From Cocos nucifera (lineage: Eukaryota; Streptophyta; Magnoliopsida; Arecales; Arecaceae), in the NCBI GenBank assembly GCA_006176705.1, contig QRFJ01005305.1:39295-103294 (forward strand): DNA of 64,000 nucleotides, given 5' to 3'. The position numbers and the translations under genes were made by a program. Under the pieces are notes generated by a model. That model saw nothing but the letters and a program-made list of their open reading frames with translations. It searched no databases and had not been told where the DNA came from. This document shows positions 35,501 to 47,500 of this stretch, one piece after another. How positions within the stretch are numbered: the first letter of the stretch is position 1; the number at the start of each line of letters is the position of its first letter.

Positions 35501-38500
35501 TGTGGGTAAAGAAATTAGTCCAAAAAAGTGGGATACATCTAAAAGCTTGGAACATAGGGTCATTACCAGGGAAATTGATCAAACTAATAGATACAATGAT
35601 TGGAAGGAAATTAACATAGCTTGCCTACAACATTCTAAGCACATAGGAGAAAAAGCAACGAAAGTTGGTAAGACAGATTATAAACTTTGGTATACTAGAA
35701 AAAATATAAACAAAAATAGAGTAGAAATTATTGTAGATAAGAGTTTAAAAGATGAGGTTGTATAGAAATTATTGTAGATAAGAGTTTAAAAGATGAGGTT
35801 GTATACATCAAGAGAGTAGGAGATAGAATACATTTGATTTAGGAGAAAAGTCTATTAATATCATTACTACTACTCAAGCAGAATTGGATGATGCTAAAAA
35901 TCAATGCTTTTGGAAGGACGTGGATGAACTAATTCATAAGATTCCTAGTAGATAAAAGACATTTATTACAAGAGATTTAAAAAGGGCATGTGGGGAAATG
36001 TAATGTAGGATTTGAAAAGGTGCATGGAGGTTATAGTTTTGGATAAAGTAACAAAGAAATGCTATTTTGGAGTTTGTGATGGCATATGATCTAGAATTAG
36101 CTAACATTTGCTTCAAAAAAAGGACTCTTAATAAATTTTCTAAGTGGCGTAATACTAGTCGAAAAGATTTCTCCCTTATTAGAAAGACTGATCAAGTTTT
36201 ACATAAAGATTATCAAATTATACCAAAAGAGAGTTTAACCAGCCAACATAGATTAGTAGTTTTCGATGTATCAGAAAATGGAAGAAGACTAAAAAGGAAT
36301 CAGAGGATTAGAGGTGGAATTTGCAAGAAAAAAAATAAATGGCTTTTAAAGATAGAATGTTCAAGGAAGGGAAATGGAGTCTAGATTGGAAAATCAATAC
36401 ATATGGGAAGAGATGGCTAATAATATTAAGGAAGTGACTGCAAACACGTTACAAGAATCAAAGAGAAAAGGGCCATATGATGCAATAAGAAAGTTCAGTC
36501 AGCAATTAAGACTAAAAGAACATCTTACGGAAGTCTACTTAAATGTAGGAATAGAGAAGTGCATGAAAGCTATAAGATAGCTAAAAAGGAAGCTAGGAAG
36601 GTGGGTTCAAAGCATATGAAGGCTTATATCACTAGTTAGAAACTAAGGATGGAGAGAAAGATACCTATAAGATTTGAGACTTAGAGAAAGGAAACCTAGA
36701 GACTTGACTCCGATTAGATACATCAAAGATGAAAATCAAAAAAATTTGGTTGAGGATAAGATTGAAGAAAGATGGAAGAGATATTTTGATTAGCTATTCA
36801 ACGAAAGTAATATAAACTATTTAGGATTCCTTACTAGTTTCACTGAAATTAGAGTATCAGAAGCAAAGAAGTCTACAAAAAAGATGAAAATAGGAAAAAG
36901 GGTCAGATTTGATAGAATTAAGGTTTGGAAATGTTTAGATAATGTGGAAGTAACTTGGTGAAGTGATTTGTTTAATAAGATTTTAATGACCATGAAGATG
37001 CCTAATAAACGAAGTCAAGAATAAACACGATATTTAAAATTGTTCAAACTATGGTGGCATTAAACTCATGAGCAATATTATGATGCTTTGACAGAGGGTG
37101 ATTTTGTATAGACCGAGGTTGTGATACAAAAATATCAAAGAGCTTATTTGGTTTTATGCCAGGAAGGCCGACTACGGAAGCTATTCTTCAAAGATTAATG
37201 AAGAAATACAAAGAAAATAGACAAGACCTTCATATTATTTCTTATTGATTTAGAGAAAACATATAATAGAGTTCCTAAAGAAGTCTTATGGTCGGTGTTA
37301 GAAAAGAAAGGAGTTTTTGATAGTTATATTAATCTAATTAATGATATATAAGGGAACAATTAGTAGTGTGAGAACTACTTGGCATAATACTAGTGAGTTT
37401 CCAATCACTATAGATTTACATCAAGTATCTTCTCTAAATCCTTATCTTTATTTTCACACTAGTTATGGATAAGCCCGCTAGGCATACTCAGGACGATTCC
37501 TTGGTGCATGCTATTCCTTAATGATATGGTCATAGCAGATGAAACTAAAGTTGGAGTTAGTCATAAGTTGGAATTATGAAAAAGTATATTAGAATTGTGG
37601 GAGGTACCATTATGGGGTTGTGATTAGATGCAATAGCAGAATTCTCAGCATCATCTAAAGCTAGTCTTTATTTTCTTAGTATAATTATTCGAACTACTCT
37701 ATAGATTTTCATCTTTGAGTGCATAGAACATTTGTAGAGTTGTCAAAGTTAGATTCTTGTGAATAATTTCTTGGAGGTTCTTGTTAGTTTTTTGGGCCCG
37801 TTAATTATTAAATTTGGAAAATCGGTTGCTTTTATTTTATCCACTGGGTTCATTAAGTTTATCATGTTCTCATGTTTATATTTGTCTAATCACAAATGGG
37901 ATGTCTTGCATGCTTGTAGGGCAATGCTCTATGAGTATAGAGTGGTTGTGATGTCTCTAACTTGAGATTTCAGGGCAGCACCGAATAAATAAATATACTT
38001 ACAGAACTAATTAATCATTGGTATATTAATATTCTATTTTGAAAATAAATAAATGAGATAATGTGTATATATATGTACAAATCCATTGCACAGGGGCACA
38101 AATCTCAGCATATTGGATTGGATATTTGAATTAAGGCCAACAAGGGTTCCAACTCAGCTAACCAAGGGCAAATCCTAACCTGACAATGAACCGAACCATC
38201 GAAGCCCAAACTTGATTGCCCAAAAAAATTTCAACCCAAAATTTCTTTAGATCAGATCATATCAGGATTTAGGTTGTTTTGGTTATTTTCACATCCTGGA
38301 AGAGTTTTTAACCATAAGTGTACACTTTAAGCTAACATATTTATGAGTTTCACTCGATGCAAGACATATTGTTGAAAACATTTCCTTTCCTTTTTTTTTT
38401 TTGGTAAGGTACTCTATTGTATAGCATTAGACCCTTGTATTAAGATCAAGTTGGGTTGTGCAAGCGATCAAAAGTATGCCAACTCAACTTGAAAACAAGC

Positions 38501-41500
38501 TAACATTTTCAATGATAGTCCGATACATGAGGAACAAACTAGCTCCACGCAACACAAACTACATGAAGATCAGATTATATGAAACAAGCAACAAACAACA
38601 AGAAAAGGAAGAAAACCAAAGAAAAGTTTTTTACAACCATCATCATAGCATAAAACTGAAAAAACTACTGACAAATTTTAAATTATTAAAAAAGAAAGTA
38701 GATCACACGCAAATAGCTTCAAAGAAGAAAAATATGGTCCAGATGGCAGAAAAATTACATTGCAAAGAAGAAGGCAAAAGAAGGGAATAAGTATTACTTA
38801 GCAATGAGTAAAAATAATCACCCTTGATATGGGTACCATCCACCCATTTTCTGGAGACCAGTCTAGAGATGGACGCAAGTCCATACAGGAAGCAACATAC
38901 GACCTCCCTTCACCAAGTGGAGGTTCTGGCAGCTCTATCTGTAGGCAAGCCAAAATGGACTAAATTTCAAAACTCAGAACGCTAAGTTTTATGCCATCCT
39001 AAGCATAATAGTAATGACAGGCAACAATGACAAATCAGTTCACAGTAACAGAAAAGCAGAACTTGGCATTGGCAAATTACCATCATCCTGGTTGACAAGT
39101 GCATCACAAAGGTAACATCTGATCACAATACCCAGTAATTCTTTCTCTTTGGCATTAACCCCACATTGTTAAATTACAATAAAGAAAGTATTCATGTATG
39201 TATTCAATGTAGAAATTTTTTTTTAATGATTTTTAAATTTTATGTTCTTTAATTTATTTTACCATCTTTTTTTCTATTTGTGTTTTCCTACTCTGGCAAA
39301 AACATATAGAATTTTTAAAAAAAATAGTAAGAATTAAAAAAAAACAGTAACTTAATAAAAACACCCATCAGAACTTGGCCAAGTGGTTGGCACCATGTTC
39401 CTTCTTAGAGAAGGTTGTGTGAGGAAGGCATGCCATGCACAATATGTTGGTGTCATAGTTATGAAGGGCCTCTGAAAAAGGTACAATAAACCAATGTGGT
39501 GCAGATGTCACATGCAGCATGGCTGCAGCTGTCCTGCTATAATGGTGTGACGGATGTGCAGGATTTGCTAACACAAACAATGAAATCATGGAAGACTAAC
39601 CCAACATTTTGCATACCTAGCCCTGTTCTAGACTACTGGGTTATCTACAGAAAAAGAGGAAGAAACAAGCTTCAAATTTAAAACTCAAACCTTCAAACAC
39701 ATAAGGCCACATCTACCATATGCTCCAATCAGAAAAAGTAAGGCCAAGTGCCTAAGCGGTTTGAAATGGCTTGACACCTTAAGTAAGAAAGTATTTTGCC
39801 AAGAAAACTTGAGTTCATTTGTAAAAGCTCATGAACACTTAGCTGCATTCTTACAAATGCTATTGCTAGCATAAATAGAACAGAATTTTAACCACATCAG
39901 ACATGCAACATACCGCACAAAAACTTGAGAAGAATGAGATGTGGTTGGTCCCAAAATTGTATTAGAGTTGCATGCCCAAAAAGCCACAGTGGAGATGCGA
40001 TCTGGTAAAAAATCCTAGTAGTCATCCATGGACAATACAGGCATCATGCAAACAGCCTTAAATCCAAAAAATAGCTCCCAGGTTCTTTGCATGGAAGATC
40101 CAAGTTATTAATTTCTAGACTATTGCAGATGGAGGAATGGCTCACTCCTGCACCCAGTATCATGTTTGCAGCTATGGTTAAGTTGCATCTTCAAGACTAC
40201 CATTGTGAAAGCATCTAGGCCTACTAGGCTGACCATTGCTCTAGTCATAGGCAGTAAGTAGTAAGAGCTCAAACTTAATGGTGAGTAAGGTTTTAAATCC
40301 AGTGGAACAGGGCAGGCCCAGCTTTCCCATGAAACGAAATGTGCCGTCATCCCTCTCTCCCAACATTTGGGATCGGGATGTCCTAGGATGTGCCAATTGG
40401 GATGCCAGGACAATGGCTTGACAATTCCATCCCAGCTCTCTGGATGGTACCCCCTCTTGGCATCCACTGAGATTTGAAACCATGATAGTGGGAGTGTCAC
40501 ATTTAACAGCCGATGGTTTCTGAACCTGCCAGGTGGGGCAACCATGTCAGTACCTAACTCATGGATGCATGCAATTCAACGGTCCTTAACACCTGAGGAT
40601 ACAGCTATTCTTACAAGCACCTTATAATGAGGCTACTGGGTCACTGTGACTAACTCCGTTGAAGTTGGTTGACCAACAAAAAATCTATCAACTTACATGC
40701 CTAACAGCAAGATCGTATCAAACAGAAAATCTTGGATCTGAATGTTTTGTCATTTGCTTTTAGGATATTGTAGGAAAATATATAATCATATGACAATTTA
40801 ATAAAAATTTATTCAAGGACAACATGCTCTCATATGACTAACCATGTCTGGATCTCTAAGGACATATGTGATAGTAATAGGTCATGAATATTTTTCAGGA
40901 ACTTCGATGTGATGACTTGGACAAGGAACTAAGGGTTACTGTTGAAGATTTTTTTTTTTTTTTTAAAGTTTACCAGCAGTGTCCAGTTCTTCTCTACCTG
41001 TAAACATTGGATCCACAGGCAGCCATGGAGTGCATTTCCCAGTTGTACCATGCTCCAGTAGAGGCCAACTAAAGATTTTCTAGGGTTTATTATCTTGTTC
41101 CCAGAGCAGAAAGGAGACATGAAAGAGGTAAAGATGAAAACAAAGTTCTAATAAAGATTGGAGAATCACCAAAAAGAGTAATCCCAACAAAGTTTATCTT
41201 TATGTTGAAATTTATTTCGCAACAAACTATCATGCATGGACTGATGATATGCATGCATAATTGCATATAATCTTGTTCTGCATTGGTGGGGCATGTGATT
41301 CGATGCTCCATTTACTATTTTTCCACTATGTATCCAATTTTCTCCAATTTGTGGCCAAGCTTAGAGAGGAAAGAATAATTCTGATCCTTTTTTTTTTATT
41401 TAAACCAAACTATTAAATCTAGTGTATTCAACGAAATGAAATGATTATGAATTCTTATCTGATCCTACATTCACAATATCAGCAATTCCATAACACTTTT

Positions 41501-44500
41501 TACTTCATATGTTTCTAGATTCCTAGAAGTTTGTCATATCACGTGATATCTTCATGACACATTTTACTAATCTATCTAGCTAGCAAACTATTCTTTACAA
41601 ATGGTCATATCTAATTCAAGTTAGATTAAATGGAGAAAGTTATTTCTACAGGTTCTGGCATTTAATTGGCATCTTTGAAATTCTTTGATTTAATGGAAGT
41701 GTAAGAAATAAGATATGGCTAGTCCAGTACCAAGGCCGGCAGTTCAAACTTCAAATATAACACGTCTTCGCAGTTTGTCACTTTGTCACACTTCATTGTC
41801 TTTTAACAATCATCAGCCTTCCTTACATCACTTATGTATTGGTAGCAAATAAAATTCAGCTTATAAAACGAGACATAGGATATGTGCATGACTGGTAAAC
41901 TTTGTCCAACTATTTGGGGTCACTTTAATGATAAGATGTGTTTCAAATAAAATCACATTAAATTCCAAACAGCAGTTTATAATAAACTTCTGGGTCCTCA
42001 AACACAATAGCATATATGAGGGTTGTCAAAGTGTGAATTAAAATGTATTGGTTATAGGCAACTCATCAATGTCCATTCTCACTCACAGCCATAATATAAT
42101 AGGTTTACAATACACGTCTCAGATGATACATAGATGTGATACCCCAGGAGATATCTAACACTCACTATTTCAGGAAGACTAAAAGTCTGATTTACTATAG
42201 AATATATCTCGTTTATTAGATGCCCCTAGCTAGAAACGATTCAGCACCAACTTTGTCGAAATTTATTGTGACAACAAGAAAAAACCAAATGTGGACACCT
42301 TCATGAATACAAAACCATATTCACACAATAGCCACAAAATGTTGCCTATTTCTCAAATAAGAATACAATTTCACATTCAGAACTTTATCATATATAGGAC
42401 TACCAAATCATAAAAAGCGAATATGGCGTGAAAACAGATGCATGTCTTTCAAAAAAAAAACCAAAATGACTAAAAGAGATAAAGTTCCCAAAGTAATGTT
42501 TGACTTCATGCTTGAGCAAATCTTCCTAAAAAGCCTAAAACAATTAAAATATACCCAAAAAAATATGGGCAGTTTGAAGAGGAAACAAGTAATATTAAGC
42601 AATTTAGGGTGCATAGGTATGGATGAAATCTGGTAGTTGCTCGAAACTAACAAAAATTCTAAGGATGGCTCACGTAAACTGTTTAGGTCGACAAATCTGA
42701 GAGAAGGTTAACAAGGATGGCAAGGCTTATAAGTTCAGGTGATAAGTATTATAGTTTTACATGGCATGTTGTAAGTCTAAGGCATATTCAATAATTTATG
42801 CTAGAATATTTGAAAGTTAGATTTAGAAAAAAAGAATTTTAGCTTTAAGATTCATTACCATGGCAAAACACGATAGGCCAACAAGGATTGAAAAAATCAG
42901 TGTGATTCACTAATTGATCAGAATTGGAGCATAAATGACAAAGATGGAATTTAAGCCTAATGAGTGTTGATAAACTCTATGGTCTGCACCATTCCTAACT
43001 TGCCATAATAGTTGACACTCAAAAAAAAAGCAATCATGGCATGTTATAGAATCAGTTATCCTAGTTCTTTACCAGGACTTTGTCATCCCCAAGTAATTGG
43101 GTTATTCTTCTGGACCAGTGACAGGAATCATACCACCAATCAACCAAATCACCAACTTTCCAAGTGTCATTGACAATTGCTACCACATCAGCAATCAGAT
43201 TAGAATCAGGCAGTTGATTTTCCCTATAGTTGGGAGGAAAGGTAGGGCGCACCATAAGCTCCATTTTGTTCTCTCCACCTGATTTAATGGGTTGTGGGGA
43301 CTTCTGATACAGTCTAGTCCAAGTAATCCCTGTGAAAGTTAAGAACTGCTAAATAAGAAGCCAAAGAAAAATAACTAAACAAATAAGTCACAATGAATTT
43401 AAAAAATATCTAATATGTAGTATTTATAATTTTGAATTATTAACCAGAAAGGTTTTCTTGGTTATGTTCATGAATTAAAGGGTCTCCTAAAAGTGGAATG
43501 AACACAGGCAAAATGGAAATATTTTAAGGTGGCTATATAAGATTACAGAATATACAGACACATATATTCCAAAGCCAACAAAGAAGCTAAAAAGAAAATT
43601 GTTGCATTATATGAACACTTGACTACTTTCGGTGAACTAGCCAATCAAGTCTTGAAATGATCAACGTTCCTATACTAAAGACTTAAAGACAAATAAAAAG
43701 CAATCATATGATCTATAAAACATTAGTAGCATCTTCGTTATTTTGCTAGATACAGAAGATAACCAGTTCCACCGCATGTTTCTCAAAGCAACAGGTCTCT
43801 AAATCCACTGTTACCTACAAAAACAAAATGAAATGACATTAACGTTGTTAAATTGGAATGTGCAGCATAACATTCCGTTTTCCATTTATCTCATCAACAG
43901 CCAAGTTAGTTATATTGGATAATAGAATGCCAAGGAAGAACTGCAGGTAGGGAAAGAAGGTCGAATATATATATTATTGCTGTCCTAAGATTCATTTGTA
44001 CCTCTCTGACATGCACATGACAAGGCTTTGTATCTAATTATCCAAAATTTTTCAATTAATTGCTATTCTCAACATTGTTCTGCATCATAGTGCCTAAAAG
44101 ACTGCATTACTCATTTTTTCGCAAAAATAATTCTCATATTTCATTTATAAGCTTTCAATTAAATAGAAGAGATGCCGACATAGTGTCCATTAAGAAAGGT
44201 CACTCACTTTCATCTGGAAAGTCAAAAAACTCCAAGTAATACCCAGTATGCCCTTTCCGAGAGACGATTTTCTTAATCTGATGGAAATAGGAAAAAAAGT
44301 ATGAGAAATGAATAGTTTAAAATGTCAAGAGCAACATCTTAGTGATGACAAGACGCGTGCTAAAATTTATGGAATGCATTAAGCAAATACAGCAATTCAA
44401 ATAACAAGCACTTGTAATGCCATTATGGAAACGTGTCTAAATTTCAGTAAACATTACTTCATGGAATTAATTGAACTTGAAATAAAATGAAAATAAAGAA

Positions 44501-47500
44501 ATTGATCAGAGATAGCTATTTCAAATTAACATATCAGGTCCAGAATACACAACATCAACCCTCATGACACCCTTGTAAAATATGGCTGAACTTCACTTAT
44601 ACAATAAAACTTACCATGGAAACCAGTTTCCATCAAGAATTAATGTGTGACATATTTTGTGCATCCATGCAACAGAAGAGATACTACAATTCTCATGATA
44701 GAGAACCTACACTTTCACTAGAAAGGATATTGAATGGTAAGGAATGGTAAGGAAAAGGGGGATTCCGATTCCCACAAGAGAATCCGAGGTCATGATGATC
44801 CCACATGTAATAATCTGTTCATGTCATCTCTACCACAAAAATACCACTTCTCAAAGGTGGTTATAATTCAGAATGCAACCATAAAGGAGGGGGGAAGCAA
44901 TGAAGTCACTGGATATCATGCATCTAAAAGTTGAATCACCACCATTGCTTTGAATTTCTCTATATTATATACAAAAGAACTCTAAACTATGCTTTTGATA
45001 CTGTTAAGATTTGACGCCTCGAACTCGATCCATAGCAGAGGAGAACCAGTATCAGCACACAATCGGACTGGCTTGGATACGGGTCAAGCTGGCTCGAGCT
45101 GAGATCGAGCCGACCCTCTCAAGCAGACAAAAAGCAGCCGTCTGGGTGAGATGCAGTCGAGCCAACTCAACTTCTGATAGAGCTGACTCGACGGTGGCGA
45201 ACAAAACAGGATGAGGTTTTTTGTTTGGTCTTGGATTGGGATTAATCCAAGGGATCTACGGGAGTTGCGCGTGGACCGGATGTATTCACAGGGTCCGGGG
45301 CTTATTTGCGCGATCAAGCGTCCACGAAGGGCTGCGATTGCGATCCGAAGGCTAGGCAATGCTCTAGACATGATCAAGATCCTGTTCGACTCATATTAGG
45401 AGATAGAATCCTATTAGAACTCCTATGGACAGTTGAGAAAAGGATTCTCAGCCTATTTAAATGCAATGATGCTGTGGAGAGTGGTGTGGCATGCAGAGAG
45501 GCTCTGACAGCCGCTGAGAGAAACTCAGCAGAGTGCCGAGTACGTGCAGCTTGCGAGAGGCATCAGATAGAGCCGTGAGTTCCTAGAAGCCGTAGGAGTG
45601 GCCGTGAGCACAGGAACAAAGGCTGAGGTGCTTGCAGGTAGCAACAGGTGCATAGCATCCGACACGGAGGCTGTGAGGGCAGAACATCTTATAGCTGCTG
45701 AGGGTCTCCTTAGGAATTTTAAGAGAGCTTTTGTGAGGATAGCTTCTTGTTAAGAAGATTGTATACGCGAGTTGAAAGTGAGTAATCTCCTCTTATATCT
45801 ATTCCTTTTTTTATGGTGAAGCTTTGCATGCCCCATAGAGGCGAGCCTTTAAACTAATCCACGTACTTGATTATTCTTGTTCTATTTTCTTCTTTCTTCC
45901 TGCCGCAATATTCTGATCCTCATCAATTGATATCAAAACCAGTTGATACCATAACAGATACTTGGTACAGTCTTGAGAAACTAGATTAGGAGATATGAAA
46001 GACAATTATGAAACTAAAAATCAACTGAATCCATTCAGATTTAGTATGTAGTGACTATGCATAAGTTTGGATGCGGGTACAATTAAATAAATAGGAAGAA
46101 GAGATGATCTTCATGATTTGTTTATTTTTTGTCCATTTAATCTTTTGGAAAGTGAAATTTTTTCCAAGTTGGAATATAATGTTTGATAAAGATAAAGGAA
46201 GGTGATGATGGCCTAGCCATCCATTCATGTAATTATTGGTTTATACATCCAAAAAAAAAATGTACTTATTGGTTTCAACGCTTTTTAATAGTTCATATAT
46301 ATTACTAATAGACATTCTTTTGTTTTCTAATCATGAAATTGTTTTGAATACCAAAAGAAAGGAAAGGATCCAGGTATCTTTCATTTTAGTTTCTACTTTT
46401 TATTTTTTGTATGTATTTGTATTTAGGAAAGAGGAAAAAAATTAAACTTAAGCTTTCATCATATAGTTATAAGACTATTTTTGTCTTCTTTTGGATTTTC
46501 TATGCATGGTTGGAGAAAGCCAGAAAACTATGGTTAAGCTTGATATACATTGTTGAGCCTTTCCCTATTATATTAAAGTTTTGGAGTCAATTTGTTAGTT
46601 AGCATGGTATTAGAGATCAGGTTTGCTGGAGTCACAAGTTCAAATCCCTCCAAGTTAAGTATTTATGCATGTTTGAATATTCCTACAGGAGGCTGTTGGC
46701 CTGCCCAACCCACATCTACTAAGAACCATCCCAGCCTAAATCTCAGCCTATGAGCCTATTGGTCCGTAGGAAGGGAAAAATACTCAAGGAGATCTTTTTT
46801 TCCTTCCCACTGGATTCAAGCTAGGGAGTGCTGGGTTGATATGGGCCATGCTCAACGGGTCCAGGTTGTATCTTTCGCACGAAAGAATGATTGATCTTCT
46901 TTCACGACATCAACCATTGGATCACGATTTGCACAGTTTGCAAAGCCCTCCAACCTCTCCCCTCCATCCATCAACACAGATCATGAAGCAGATGTTGCAC
47001 CTCGAAAACCACCCAAAGCACGATCCAATGGTTCGCATGGTGAATCAGTCGCACGAAAGATACAACCCAAACCCATGCTCAAAAAGGCTGCCTAATCCAT
47101 GAATCCAGCAGGATATCCAGCCCAATCCTGCTGGATTACCCAAATGGGCCCTTATTTAATTAACTCAACTGCAACCTTGACTCATTCCAATCATCATGTC
47201 TGTTATCTTGACTGATTTCAATCATTGTGTTCACTCTACATGTGCGATGTAGGCCACATATGAGGGGGTACCAAGCTTAATATACATTGTCAACCTTTTC
47301 CCTATTAGCTTAAACTTTTGAAGTCAATTGGTTAGTTAACACCTATATATACCATAGGACCATGATCAAAACCACCAAGCCTTGAACTGAACTATTTGGG
47401 GTGGTTTTGCAGATCTCATTCACCGAAAATTCCAATTAAGAGCCACCGTTACTATTATTGCAATATTTTCCAAATTCTTTCTTAGAAGTATCGCCAGTGC

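Noticed and set aside
40120..40545. Minus-strand ORF of 141 codons
   Set aside because: Overlaps a dispersed-repeat-like patch in the Agenet intron, has no domain, and another frame in the same place is equally open.
41890..41945. TTTGTCCAACTATTTGGGGT resembling an RTE LINE 3' end
   Set aside because: Too short to separate from chance. No coding remnant or target duplication nearby.
46605..46660. Possible tRNA-derived SINE: AGTTCAAATCC resembles a pol III B box
   Set aside because: The context (flanking direct repeats, PBS-like TGGTATTAGAG, polypurine tract) fits a TRIM better, and no tail or A box in the right place was found.
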